Shown here: piece by piece, positions 24,391 through 32,452 of the stretch | How positions within the stretch are numbered: position 1 is the first letter of the stretch | How the letters are laid out: the number at the start of each line of letters is the position of its first letter | Origin: CAXMST01 sp964196325 | GTDB lineage: Bacteria; Actinomycetota; Thermoleophilia; Solirubrobacterales; 70-9 | Length of the DNA: 41,089 nt | Reading direction: 5' to 3' | Assembly: GCA_964196325.1 (NCBI GenBank) | Contig: CAXMST010000088.1 | Location: forward strand, 1-41,089 | Program-made: the position numbers and the translations under genes | Notes under the pieces: model-generated | The model's database searches: none | The model's input: the letters and a program-made list of their open reading frames with translations, nothing else | What the model was told of the DNA's origin: nothing

Positions 24391-25599
24391 CTACGCAGCC
24401 GAGAGCACCTGTGCGCCCGCCCGCTGCCCGCTGCGAAGCGCCCCCTCCATCAGCCCGTGCCACTCGCCGGCTGTGTGCTCGCCCGCGAAGACCAGCGGTC
24501 CGATCGGCTCAGCCAGGTCGTCGTCACGAAGCGGCGAGGAGACGCTGCGCGCAGAGTAGGAGCCCCGTACCCAGGGGTCGTCGTGCCAGGTGGACAGCAG
24601 GGCTTCGCCGGGCTCAGGATCGAGGTCCAGGTCCGCCCGCAGCGCCACCAGGGATGCAATCCAGCGCTCGACACCGTCTGAACCGCCGAGGGCATCGATC
24701 GCCGGCAGCGTGCCCGTATAGCCGACCACGAAGGGAGCGGGCTCGCGATCCGCACCCAGCTGGGTGTAGGACCAGAAATGCTCCGCCACGGACATGATCG
24801 CGCTTGGTGGCGCGGGGGTCCGCAGGCGCAGGAAGAGCTTCGAGTTCTGGCCGTAGGTGACCGCGCGCAGGGCCTCCGCGGTGGGGCCTTCGAGCGGCGG
24901 ATCGAACTCGATCTCGGCCAGCGGCGCGGTGGGGATCGCGATCACGGCCGAGTCCGCCTGGACCTCGCCGTGGTCTGTGCTGACGGTCACCGCGTCGGCC
25001 GACCAACGCACCCGCCGAACCGGCGAAGAGAGGCGCACCGAGGCGCCGAGCTCGCCCGCGAGCGCCTCTGCGAGCCGCATGTTCCCCCCTTCCAGCGTGT
25101 GGTTGTCGAAATCGCCGAAGGTCGACGCTCCCTCGTCCAGCACCGAGACGTCGAGGTCGGCGGCGGGATGGCCGTTGGAGATCGCGACCCGGGCCTTGAT
25201 CAGCGCTGCCAGGCGCGGGTCCAGGCCGAGCGCGTCAATCGCGTCGGCGGCGCTCACGGCGACCGGTCGTCCGCCCCGAGCGATGTGCTGAAACGCCGCT
25301 TCGAGGGCAGTCTGAGGCACGGCCTCCTCGCCAACGGGCACGCGCCGCCCGTAGGGCGTCCCCTTGAGCACCATCGGGATCCCAAAGCGCGCGGCCAGCG
25401 CCTCCATAGTCTCGTAGCCAGGCAGGATGAACTCGGCGCCGCGTTCAACCATCGCCCCATCGCCGAAGGGCACCGTCCAGACGCGGCCCCCGACCCGGTC
25501 GCGCGCCTCGAGCACGCTCACCTCGGCTCCGCCGCTGCGCAGGACGTCAGCCGCGGCGAGGCCCGCGAAGCCGGCGCCGATCACGACGACCCGCTTCAC
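24391..25599 (-). CDS. flavin-containing amine oxidase
   Basis: 402 residues. The dinucleotide fold VVVIGAGFAGLAAADVL (4-20), EARDRVGGRVWT and the C-terminal FAD-binding stretch GPLVFAGEHTAGEWHGLMEGALRSG are diagnostic of the monoamine oxidase/polyamine oxidase/protoporphyrinogen oxidase superfamily. It should oxidise an amine or a ring system with oxygen; the substrate is not predictable. There is no signal peptide, so it is cytoplasmic. Its start overlaps the end of the quinone oxidoreductase gene by 4 nt, so both are on one transcript, but no shared pathway is evident. Confidence 0.88.
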   Translation of the reverse strand: MKRVVVIGAGFAGLAAADVLRSGGAEVSVLEARDRVGGRVWTVPFGDGAMVERGAEFILPGYETMEALAARFGIPMVLKGTPYGRRVPVGEEAVPQTALEAAFQHIARGGRPVAVSAADAIDALGLDPRLAALIKARVAISNGHPAADLDVSVLDEGASTFGDFDNHTLEGGNMRLAEALAGELGASVRLSSPVRRVRWSADAVTVSTDHGEVQADSAVIAIPTAPLAEIEFDPPLEGPTAEALRAVTYGQNSKLFLRLRTPAPPSAIMSVAEHFWSYTQLGADREPAPFVVGYTGTLPAIDALGGSDGVERWIASLVALRADLDLDPEPGEALLSTWHDDPWVRGSYSARSVSSPLRDDDLAEPIGPLVFAGEHTAGEWHGLMEGALRSGQRAGAQVLSAA

Positions 25600-26591
25600 T
25601 CCACTCCCGCGGAAGCGCCGGCGCCGATCTCGAGCACGAGCTTGCCGCGGGCCCGGCGCTGCTCGAGATCGACCAGCGCCTCGGCCGCATCCGCGAGCGG
25701 GTAGCGGCGGCCGACCACCGGCTTGACGTGACCGGCGGCGGCCATCTCCTGAAGCGCCCGATCGGTGTGCGCCGGCAGGCCCAGGTCATGAGGCAGAAAG
25801 CCGCCCCAGCTGACCCCGACGACGTCGATGTTGCGGAGCAGGACGCGGTTCGCCGCGATCGCGGGGATCGTGCCACCGGCGAAGCCGACGACCAGCAGCC
25901 GACCCTCCGGCCTCATGCAGCGAGGCGAGCGCTCGAGTCGCTCGCCCCCGACAGGGTCGAAGACGACCTCGGCGCCACGGCCTTCGGTGAGCTCCTTGGT
26001 GCGGGCGACCCAGTCTTCGTCGGAGAGGATCACCTCGTCGGCCCCGGCCTGGGCCGCGATCTCGCCCTTCTCGGCGTCGCTGACCACTGCCAGCACTCTC
26101 GCCGCGAGCCCCTTGCCGACCTGGATCGCGGCGGTGCCGACGCCGCCGGCGGCACCGTGCACCAGCAGGGTCTCCCCCGCAGCCAGCCGTCCACGCCGCG
26201 CCAATGCGAAATGAGCGGTGTGGTAATTCATCACGAAGCCCCCGGCCTGCGCGAAGTCGAGCGTCTCGGGAACCGGGAAGCACAGAGGAAGCGGGGCCCT
26301 GACGAGCTCGGCAAACGAACCCAGCATGGTCGCGGCCATGACCCGATCCCCGGCAGCGAAGCCCGAGTCCCTGGGAGCCCACTCGACCACACCGGCGCAC
26401 TCGACCCCCGGGGTGAAGGGTGGATCCGGCTTGAACTGGTACTCGCCGCGCGTGAGCAGGAGATCAGGGAAGGAGACGCCGGCGGCGCGGACGGCGATCA
26501 CCAGGTGTCCCGCCTCGAGCGCCGGGTCCGGTAGCTCGACAAGCTCGAGGGCGTCAGGCCCGGTTGTCTCGTTCACCACCAGTGCGCGCAT
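25596..26591 (-). CDS. NADPH:quinone oxidoreductase-like (zinc-independent MDR)
   Basis: 331 residues. The N-terminal GroES-like domain has GVSFPDLLLTRGEYQ and TPGVECAGVVE; the Rossmann domain has LLVHGAAGGVGTAAIQVGKGL. The structural and catalytic zinc cysteines of alcohol dehydrogenases are absent, as in quinone oxidoreductases and enoyl reductases of the MDR superfamily. It probably reduces quinones or enones with NADPH. First gene of a two-gene unit with the amine oxidase. ATG 26591 has TACGGT 8 nt upstream. Confidence 0.9.
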   Translation of the reverse strand: MRALVVNETTGPDALELVELPDPALEAGHLVIAVRAAGVSFPDLLLTRGEYQFKPDPPFTPGVECAGVVEWAPRDSGFAAGDRVMAATMLGSFAELVRAPLPLCFPVPETLDFAQAGGFVMNYHTAHFALARRGRLAAGETLLVHGAAGGVGTAAIQVGKGLAARVLAVVSDAEKGEIAAQAGADEVILSDEDWVARTKELTEGRGAEVVFDPVGGERLERSPRCMRPEGRLLVVGFAGGTIPAIAANRVLLRNIDVVGVSWGGFLPHDLGLPAHTDRALQEMAAAGHVKPVVGRRYPLADAAEALVDLEQRRARGKLVLEIGAGASAGVE

Positions 26592-26605
26592 CTGCGGGCA
26601 CCGTA
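26592..26605 (-). promoter_or_regulatory. candidate leaderless -10 for the quinone oxidoreductase
   Basis: TACGGT (minus, 26605-26600) is followed by 8 nt and ATG 26591, with no ribosome binding site. Confidence 0.4.
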
Positions 26606-26654
26606 TCGCGGGCGCGGCCGGCAGGCCCGCCGGAGCTCGACGCGGCTCGGGTGT

Positions 26655-27524
26655 TCAGCCCAGCCGGCCCAGGGGGCGCAGCGCGATCACCGAGATCGAG
26701 ATCGCGACCGCGACGAGCACGATCGAAGCCCCGGCCGCCACATCCAGATGCCAGGAGACGAGCAGGCCGAGCGGCCCGCTGGCCGCCGCGATCGCCGCCG
26801 AGACCGCGATCATCGTCGGCAGGCGGCGGGTCACCATTGCAGCGGCCGCAGGGGGGGCGATCAAGAGGCCGAGCACCAGCAGCGCACCGACGACGCGGAA
26901 GCCGACCACGACGGCGACGGCGAGCAGGACCATCGTCGCCAACTCGACTCGTTCCACCGGCAGGCCGGCGGCGGCGGCTCGGCGGCGGTCGAAGGAGACC
27001 AGCACTATGGGCCGATAGAGCAACGCGAAGGCTGCAAGGACGAGCAGGCTCAGGACGAGGGTCAGCGGCAGCTCCGAGCTGTCCACGCTGAGCACGTCGC
27101 CGAACAGAAAGGCGGTGAGGTCGACAGCGAAGTTGCTGACCCGCGAGATCAGGACCACGCCGAGCGCCAGCATGAACACGAACATCACCGCCGCCGCGGT
27201 GTCCTCCTTGAGTCCGCTGCGCCGCAGGATCAGGGCCGTGCCGGCGGCCGTGAGCAACCCACCCGCAAGCCCGCCAACCAATACCGCCACCTGCGAAGGG
27301 TCGGCGTCGGCCGTGGTCAAGAGCACCGCGATCGCGACCCCAGGCAGCACCCCGTGCGCGAACGAGTCAGCGAGCAACGCCATCCCCCGGGTCACGACCA
27401 GGACCCCGACGGCCCCGCAGAGGACTCCTACGATGATCGCCGCCGCCGCCCCGGTTCGCATGAACTCGAACTCGAACGGCTCGGTGATCGGCCCGAGGAA
27501 CGCGATCGCCGCAGCCTCGATCAC
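26655..27524 (-). CDS. znuB: zinc-type metal ABC transporter permease
   Basis: 289 residues with about eight membrane helices, typical of the ABC-3 (ZnuB/MntB) permease family: GVLVVTRGMALLADSFAHGVLPGVAIA near the N-terminus carries the conserved His, and the EAA-like coupling region VGFRVVGALLVLGLLIAPPAAA lies near the C-terminus. It forms the membrane channel for the metal delivered by the binding protein. It overlaps the ATPase gene by 4 nt and ends the operon. Zinc rather than manganese is inferred from the divergent Fur-family gene and the His-tailed ATPase. Confidence 0.92.
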   Translation of the reverse strand: MIEAAAIAFLGPITEPFEFEFMRTGAAAAIIVGVLCGAVGVLVVTRGMALLADSFAHGVLPGVAIAVLLTTADADPSQVAVLVGGLAGGLLTAAGTALILRRSGLKEDTAAAVMFVFMLALGVVLISRVSNFAVDLTAFLFGDVLSVDSSELPLTLVLSLLVLAAFALLYRPIVLVSFDRRRAAAAGLPVERVELATMVLLAVAVVVGFRVVGALLVLGLLIAPPAAAAMVTRRLPTMIAVSAAIAAASGPLGLLVSWHLDVAAGASIVLVAVAISISVIALRPLGRLG

Positions 27525-28222
27525 GAGGCGCCGTGGTGATGATGGGAGGTGTCGACCAGCTCGGCGCCCCCGAGGCGCGCGACGTGACCGCGGAAGGTCT
27601 CGCGAAGGATCGGCTCGGTGCAGACCGCGGACGCCGGACCGAAAGCGACCAGCCTCCGGTTGAGCGCAATCACCAGGTCGTAGTCGGTGGCCGCGGACTC
27701 GAGGTCATGCGTGGCGACGACGACCGCCCTGCCCTCTTCCCTCCACTGGACGATCAGCTTGGCGATCACCTTCGCGGTCGGCCGGTCGACCCCGGTCAAC
27801 GGCTCGTCGAGCAGGATCAGACCGGCGTCCTGGGCCATCACCTGCGCGAGCAACGCGCGCTGGCGCTGGCCGCCGGAGAGGGCGGAGAGGCGACGCGCGG
27901 AGAGCTCGCCAATGCCCAGCGCGTCGATCGCCTCCGCGACCCTGCGACGATCCTCGGAGTCGAGCCGGCGGAGCCACCGGCCCGAGCCCCAACGACCCAT
28001 CCGCACGACGTCCTCAACCGTGACCGGGAAGGTCGGCTCGAGATCGAGCTGCTGTGGCAGCCAGGCGATGCCGCGATCGCCGACGCCGATCGAGCCGGCC
28101 GCCGGCCGCAGCATCCCAACCGCGGCCGCGAACAGGGAGCTCTTCCCGGAGCCGTTAGGACCCAGCACGGCCACGCTCGCGCCGTAGGGAATCTCGAGGT
28201 TGAGATCCTCCAAGGCAGGCAC
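27521..28222 (-). CDS. znuC: zinc-type metal ABC transporter ATPase
   Basis: 233 residues from the first canonical start (GTG 28222). Walker A GPNGSGKSS is about residue 20-28, signature LSGGQRQRALLAQ, Walker B LILLDEPLTGVD, switch ATHDLES. The C-terminus has four consecutive histidines (VDTSHHHHGAS), probably metal-binding. The coding character continues upstream of 28222: the frame reads ALCAHGLSASWGSVPALED, the normal first strand of an ABC ATPase, and stays open into znuA, but contains no ATG, GTG or TTG. An ATC at 28318 sits 8 nt after AGGAA (28327-28331). The real protein is therefore likely about 265 residues with an unusual or damaged start. Confidence 0.9.
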   Translation of the reverse strand: MPALEDLNLEIPYGASVAVLGPNGSGKSSLFAAAVGMLRPAAGSIGVGDRGIAWLPQQLDLEPTFPVTVEDVVRMGRWGSGRWLRRLDSEDRRRVAEAIDALGIGELSARRLSALSGGQRQRALLAQVMAQDAGLILLDEPLTGVDRPTAKVIAKLIVQWREEGRAVVVATHDLESAATDYDLVIALNRRLVAFGPASAVCTEPILRETFRGHVARLGGAELVDTSHHHHGAS

Positions 28223-28329
28223 CGAACCCCAGGATGCACTGAGGCCGTGCGCGCAGAGCGCCTGGCCCGTGTGAACGGGGCCCGGGGAGCGGTCCGGTCT
28301 GTCGGTGCTTGCCTCGATACGGATAGTTC

Positions 28330-29199
28330 CTAGCCGGAGAGTGCGTCGCTGATCTTCTGAGTCGAGAGCCGCATCATCTGGACGTAGGTCTCGGCACCGT
28401 CGCCGAGCGACTCCAGCAGGAGATCATCTACCACCGCGACGTCGGCCTCCGCCGCGACCTGTCGCAGCACCTCGGGATCGTCGCCGGTCTGAGCGAAAAC
28501 CGCCGGCACGCCCTCGGCCTCGACCGCGTCGATCAGCTCCGCCAGCTTCCCAGCGCTGGCCTCGGCCTCGGGCGAGGCACCAAAGGGCGCACCGATGAAC
28601 TCGAACCCATAGCGGTCGGCGAAGTAGCCCAGCACGTCGTGTGAGCTCACCAGTTTTCGATTTCGATCGGGGACCGCTGCGGTGATCTCCTCGAGCTCCA
28701 CGTCAAGGGCGCTGAGCTCGTCGCCGTAGGCTTCGGCCCGACGCTCGTAGCCTGCGGCATGATCGGGGTCGAGAGCCGCAAGGGCGTCCGCAATAGCCGG
28801 AAGCGCGGCCTCGATCTGGGTCGGATCGAGCCAGACGTGGGGATCGTCCGAGCTGCGGGCCGAACCGATCTCCTCTGCGATCGCAAGGCTGTTGCCGGCG
28901 GCGTCGAGCGGCAGACCCTCCTCGAGGGCAGGTGAGAAGTAGACGAGCAGGCCCGCCTCGATCAGCTCCCGCTGCTCCTTGGCGCTGAGCGAGTAGCTAT
29001 GGGGGCCGGCCCCGTCGGGGACGAGCTGGTTGACCTCGATGTCCTCGCCGGCAACCTCGGAGACGATGTCGGCAGCGACCCCCGTGGTCGCGATCACCGA
29101 GGGCCGATCGGAGCTCGAAGAGCGCGTCTCGTCGCCGCAGGCGCCGAGCGCGAGGGCGGCGACGATCGCGACGAGCGGTGTTGGGAGGGCGGGTTTCAT
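28330..29199 (-). CDS. znuA: zinc-type ABC transporter substrate-binding lipoprotein
   Basis: 289 residues of the cluster A-I (ZnuA/TroA) family. A lipoprotein signal ends at Cys21 (ALGACG). Candidate metal ligands are His67 (GPHSYSLS), His121 (DPHVWLDP), His187 (SSHDVLGYF) and an acidic residue near Asp258-Asp259. The family's His-rich flexible loop, common in zinc-specific members, is absent, so manganese is not excluded. It captures the metal outside the membrane and feeds the permease. It is the first gene of znuA-znuC-znuB and is divergent from a Fur-family gene with a Fur-type box between them. Confidence 0.92.
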   Translation of the reverse strand: MKPALPTPLVAIVAALALGACGDETRSSSSDRPSVIATTGVAADIVSEVAGEDIEVNQLVPDGAGPHSYSLSAKEQRELIEAGLLVYFSPALEEGLPLDAAGNSLAIAEEIGSARSSDDPHVWLDPTQIEAALPAIADALAALDPDHAAGYERRAEAYGDELSALDVELEEITAAVPDRNRKLVSSHDVLGYFADRYGFEFIGAPFGASPEAEASAGKLAELIDAVEAEGVPAVFAQTGDDPEVLRQVAAEADVAVVDDLLLESLGDGAETYVQMMRLSTQKISDALSG

Positions 29200-29232
29200 C
29201 TGCGGACCTTGCCGGCGAGCGGGTGTTCTTCT

Positions 29233-29262
29233 ACCCTAAACGATAATTGTTCTCATGTTCAA
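29233..29262 (-). promoter_or_regulatory. znuA promoter with Zur/Fur-type operator
   Basis: On the minus strand, -35 TTGAAC (29262-29257), an 18-nt spacer and TAGGGT (29238-29233) form a promoter. The spacer holds TGAGAACAATTATCG (29255-29241), which matches the 7-1-7 Zur consensus TGAAAATNATTTTCA at 10 of 14 defined positions. A repressor there would block znuA and possibly the divergent fur gene. Confidence 0.6.
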
Positions 29263-29296
29263 TAAGGGAGCCCGCCCAGATATGTACGATCGAGCG

Positions 29297-29773
29297 ATGC
29301 CGGCCGAAACCGAATCAGGTCACCGCCACAGCGCCGACACCGGCTGGGCCCATCGGGCCCTGCGGGAGCTCTCACAGCGCGGATATCGGGCCGGCGGCGC
29401 CCGCAGCGCGGTGATCGAGCTGCTGGCCGAGGAGGGCGGCTGCATGGAAGCCGAGGACGTCGCCGAGCGGATCCGAGAGCGCGGTCGCAGCGTCGGTACC
29501 GCCAGCGTCTACCGGGCGCTCAGCCTGCTCTCCGAGCTCGGCCTGCTGCACAAGCTCGCCCTGCCCGAGGCCCCGGTTCGCTACGAGCTGGTCCGACCGG
29601 GCGGGGAGCACCACCACCACATCGTCTGCGACGAGTGCGGGAAGACGGTGCTCTTCAGCGACGAGCGCCTCGAAGCCGCGATCGCCGAGGTCAGCAGGCG
29701 CGCGGCCTTCGAGGTGCAGGCCCACGACATCACGCTGCACGGGCACTGCCAGAGCTGCCAAGAAGCCGCGTGA
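29297..29773 (+). CDS. zur: Fur-family regulator, probably Zur
   Basis: 158 residues from ATG 29297. The winged helix covers about 16-95 (GTASVYRALSLLSELGLL is the recognition region). The dimer domain has EHHHHIVCDECG (104-115) and CQSC (151-154), giving the two CxxC pairs of a structural zinc site plus the His cluster of the regulatory site. The position beside znuABC argues for Zur. TACGAT (29285-29290) 6 nt before ATG 29297 suggests a leaderless start; ATG 29282, with AAGGGAG 11 nt upstream, and ATG 29255 are alternatives adding 5 or 14 residues. The downstream lipoprotein overlaps by 4 nt. Confidence 0.9.
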   Translation: MPAETESGHRHSADTGWAHRALRELSQRGYRAGGARSAVIELLAEEGGCMEAEDVAERIRERGRSVGTASVYRALSLLSELGLLHKLALPEAPVRYELVRPGGEHHHHIVCDECGKTVLFSDERLEAAIAEVSRRAAFEVQAHDITLHGHCQSCQEAA

Positions 29774-30195
29774 GGGCGCCGGCTGGAGCCCTGGTAACGG
29801 CGGCGTTGCTCGGGGCGGCGCTGGCCCTGACCGGCTGCGGCTCGAGCGAGCGGGAGTTCGATGCTGAGACGGTGATCAGCGAGCTGAACGAGGCCGGCGC
29901 CGGCCTCGCGCTCGGTGCGGCGCTTCCAGCCGGAACCGAGGGCACGAAGGTCACCGTGATCAGCTTCGACGGCGGCTCCGAGCCCTCAGACGATGGTCAC
30001 GGCGGCTCCGGAGCGGTGGTGATCCTCGATGACGCTGACATTGCCCAAACGGAGTTCCGTCGCTGCGAGGCGGCGGTCACTTTCATCTGCTTCCGCGCGG
30101 CGAACGCGGTGCTCCGCTTCGACGACATCAGCGCCCCCGAGCGCGAGCAAGTTACCGCCGCGCTGCGGCGGCTGGAAGGCCTCGAGGAAAGCTAG
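29770..30195 (+). CDS. small lipoprotein, unknown function
   Basis: 141 residues from GTG 29770, which overlaps the stop of the Fur gene (GTGA). A lipoprotein signal ends at Cys23 (LTGC). The mature part has DGGSEPSDDGHGGSGAVVILDD, which looks like an exposed acidic loop, and two cysteines (RRCEAA, FICFRA) that could pair. The ending REQVTAALRRLEGLEES is helical. The family is not recognised. Coupling to the Fur-family gene suggests a role in metal homeostasis, but nothing in the sequence shows metal binding. A longer in-frame reading from 29635 lies inside the Fur gene and was rejected. Confidence 0.7.
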   Translation: MRAPAGALVTAALLGAALALTGCGSSEREFDAETVISELNEAGAGLALGAALPAGTEGTKVTVISFDGGSEPSDDGHGGSGAVVILDDADIAQTEFRRCEAAVTFICFRAANAVLRFDDISAPEREQVTAALRRLEGLEES

Positions 30196-30219
30196 CCGCA
30201 CCGGGGTGAGCCGGAGCGG
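30196..30219. terminator. candidate bidirectional terminator hairpin
   Basis: CCGCACCGG (30196-30204), loop GGTGAG, CCGGAGCGG (30211-30219): nine pairs with one mismatch, filling the 27-nt gap between convergent stops. No T tract follows. Confidence 0.45.
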
Positions 30220-30222
30220 CGA

Positions 30223-30408
30223 CTATTGCGAGCCTGCTCCGTCAGCTTCTTGGCTCGCCTCGTCGGCCTCCTGCCGCCGACGCTGGCGCCGAGCCCGAAT
30301 CGAGCCGCTGACGATCACCCCTAGCACCGCGATCACGGGCAGGGCGTAGAGCACCCAGAGCGCCCAGTGGCCGGCGTGGCCCACCGGCAGCGCCAGCAGG
30401 GCGCTCAC
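30223..30408 (-). CDS. small single-helix membrane protein of the cupredoxin operon
   Basis: 61 residues from GTG 30408. A short N-terminal segment with HAGHW (His11 and His14) leads into one hydrophobic helix (about 16-36), followed by a basic stretch RARRQRRRQ and an acidic tail, so the C-terminus should be cytoplasmic. It overlaps the end of the polytopic protein gene by 4 nt (GTGA), so it is translated with it. It may be an accessory subunit; the His pair sits at the membrane edge. Longer readings upstream run inside the polytopic gene and were rejected. The family is not recognised. Confidence 0.65.
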   Translation of the reverse strand: MSALLALPVGHAGHWALWVLYALPVIAVLGVIVSGSIRARRQRRRQEADEASQEADGAGSQ

Positions 30409-31892
30409 GCGTTGGCCTGACTCAGCAGGTAGAGCCCGAGCGTGCTGAAGATCAGCATCACGGCGAGCATCCAGGCCTGCGACCAGGATGCATCGCGGCT
30501 GGTCCCGAAGATCGCGAGAGCGCGATCGTGGCCGACAGCGAGCGCGAGCGCATGTCCGGCGACGATCGATCCAAACTGCACCCACTGGATCGCCGTCGCG
30601 CTGATCACCGTGTAGTCGATCGCCGAGCCCACCGTCCCAAACAGGTCGGAGCCGTCACCCAGGGGATCGGAGAGCAGGTAGGTGAACTGAGCCTGCTCCT
30701 GAAAGACGACGAGGCTGAAGTAGTGGGCGACCAGATAGGCCAGCGCGATCGGGATGAAGGCGTGCGCGAACTTGGAGCCAAGCTCTCCGGCGGAACGCTT
30801 GGTGCCGGCAATGCGCATCCCCCGAATACCGAGCCAGAAGATCGACCAGACGAACAGCAGGGTCCCGGCGAAGTAGAGGGTGTTGACGAGTCGGAGCGCG
30901 TTGTTGGGTGAGAGCCCGGCGTCAGTGAACGTTCGGAAGCCGCTCGAGATCGCGTCGCTCAGGGCGCCCTCGGCCGCCCCGTCGAAGGTGGTGCCGCCGA
31001 TCGCGACTAAAACGACGCCAAGGGAGCCCGGAACCACGGCCCAGCTCGTGCTGCTCTCGAGCGGCCGGCGGCGGCCGAGGCGGCCGTCGCGCAGCTGAAA
31101 CGGCGAGAGCGCCGCGAACATCCCAAAGTAGACGGAGAAAGTCTCGCCGCGCTGGTGCCAGCGCTCGACGCCGAACAGCGCCATGCCGACGAAGGTGATC
31201 GCCGAGTAGACGATCGTCGCCAGAGCGAGGTCGTGCGGCAAGACCCCGGCCGCTGAGAAGCCGCTTTGACCCCAGACGAGCTCGAACCAGAGGAAACCGA
31301 TCAAGCCGACCACCGCAGGCCAGCGCCCGAGCTTCTCGGGATATTCGAGCGGAGCGGGGGCGCGCCGGCCGGCAACCAGGGAGAAAAGCCCCCCGACCGC
31401 ACGGCCCGCGGCGCGCCAGGGGCTGAGCGCATCGAAGACGCGCCCGAAGAAGACGCTGAGCACGACCAGGACGAGCCAGAAGCTGACGAAGACGAAGGTG
31501 ACCGAGAAGTTCCGGTCGGGAGCGTCGGTGCCCTGCAGCCCCGAGTAGACGACGAGCACCAGCAGCCCGATCGAGAGCGCACCGACGAGTGCCTCGACCA
31601 GGCGGCTGCGGATCAGGCTCGAGAGCCGCGGCGCGATCGGGCGCCAGGTGTCACCCTCGAGCTTCGGCTCCCGCCAGAGCAGGATCAGCCCGGCGAAGGA
31701 GCCGATCAAGAGCACGGTGGCCCCCCAGGCGAGCAGCCAGTCGGGCAGGGGCAGATCGCCCCGGCCGATCAGGCCGTGAGCCTCGGCCGAGCCCGGGAAC
31801 GCCGCCCCGACGACCAGCGCCGCGATGAACACGGCGACCAGCGGCGGGTAGGCGAGGCCGAAGAGCCTCCAGAGGTCCGGGCCTCTTCTCAA
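30405..31892 (-). CDS. polytopic membrane protein, unknown function ('fenitrothion hydrolase'-type annotation)
   Basis: 495 residues with about eleven predicted membrane helices. Histidines lie at 39 (AEAHGLIGRG), 220, 246 (ERWHQRGETFSVYFG), 377 and 390 (HAFIPIALAYLVAHYFS, in one helix) and 447 and 455 (GHALALAVGH, in the next). Pairs of His in adjacent helices suggest metal or haem binding, but this is inference. I recall similar actinobacterial proteins labelled 'fenitrothion hydrolase', a name that says little about the native role. It overlaps a cupredoxin-like gene upstream and a one-helix protein gene downstream by 4 nt each, so the three probably form a complex. Confidence 0.8.
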   Translation of the reverse strand: MRRGPDLWRLFGLAYPPLVAVFIAALVVGAAFPGSAEAHGLIGRGDLPLPDWLLAWGATVLLIGSFAGLILLWREPKLEGDTWRPIAPRLSSLIRSRLVEALVGALSIGLLVLVVYSGLQGTDAPDRNFSVTFVFVSFWLVLVVLSVFFGRVFDALSPWRAAGRAVGGLFSLVAGRRAPAPLEYPEKLGRWPAVVGLIGFLWFELVWGQSGFSAAGVLPHDLALATIVYSAITFVGMALFGVERWHQRGETFSVYFGMFAALSPFQLRDGRLGRRRPLESSTSWAVVPGSLGVVLVAIGGTTFDGAAEGALSDAISSGFRTFTDAGLSPNNALRLVNTLYFAGTLLFVWSIFWLGIRGMRIAGTKRSAGELGSKFAHAFIPIALAYLVAHYFSLVVFQEQAQFTYLLSDPLGDGSDLFGTVGSAIDYTVISATAIQWVQFGSIVAGHALALAVGHDRALAIFGTSRDASWSQAWMLAVMLIFSTLGLYLLSQANA

Positions 31893-32353
31893 GGGCTGAC
31901 CGTGAGCTGCGCCACCTGCATCGCGCTGGTCTCGAGCTCGACCTCGAAGACGCCCTCGATGTCGGCCTCGAACACGAACCGCGCCGAGCCCCCGGCGGCC
32001 ACCTCTTCGAACAGGTCGTATCCGTGGACATGGACCTCCTCGTCGAGATCGGAGACGACCTCGAGGCGGATCACATCCCCCTTCTCGTAGCTCAGGTCGG
32101 CGACCCCGCCCTTGGGTTCACCGCCGACAATCTCGATCTTCTCGAACTCAGGCTCGGGCTTCTCCTCCGCCTGATCGGTTGAGGTGGTGTCCGAGGTAAT
32201 CGCGTCAGGGTCGGACTCGATAGCGGTGGTGGTCGCGACAACGGTGGCGTCGTCGGAGTCGCCACCGCCACCCCCGGCGAAGACGATCAAGAGGACGACG
32301 ATCGCCGCGACTGATCCGAGCGCGACCAGCACACGGCTTTGGTTGGACTGCAT
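31889..32353 (-). CDS. membrane-anchored cupredoxin-like protein
   Basis: 154 residues. An N-terminal anchor or uncleaved signal (about 8-26) is followed by a Gly/Asp/Thr-rich linker and a cupredoxin-like beta domain (about 70-154). EVHVHGYD carries His108 and His110; FEVELETSAMQ carries Met145 in the region where the C-terminal copper ligands usually sit, but no Cys is present, so this is not a standard blue-copper site. AAGGAG precedes the ATG by 7 nt. It is coupled to the polytopic gene by a 4-nt overlap. A role in binding or passing copper, or in electron transfer outside the membrane, is likely but unproven. Confidence 0.78.
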   Translation of the reverse strand: MQSNQSRVLVALGSVAAIVVLLIVFAGGGGGDSDDATVVATTTAIESDPDAITSDTTSTDQAEEKPEPEFEKIEIVGGEPKGGVADLSYEKGDVIRLEVVSDLDEEVHVHGYDLFEEVAAGGSARFVFEADIEGVFEVELETSAMQVAQLTVSP

Positions 32354-32452
32354 CAGGGACTCCTTGCTGTCGTACCGCGGGCTCCGATGGGGCCCGGGCT
32401 TGCTATCTGCTCGAGATCGCCAAGACCGCGACGATGCGCAGGCGCAGGGCCA

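Noticed and set aside
27521..27544. Four His at the ATPase C-terminus as a cloning tag
   Set aside because: It is a chromosomal context with a natural extension after the His run; a metal-binding tail is simpler.
30405..31892. Calling the polytopic protein a fenitrothion hydrolase
   Set aside because: The name comes from remembered database labels; nothing in the sequence supports organophosphate hydrolysis as its role.
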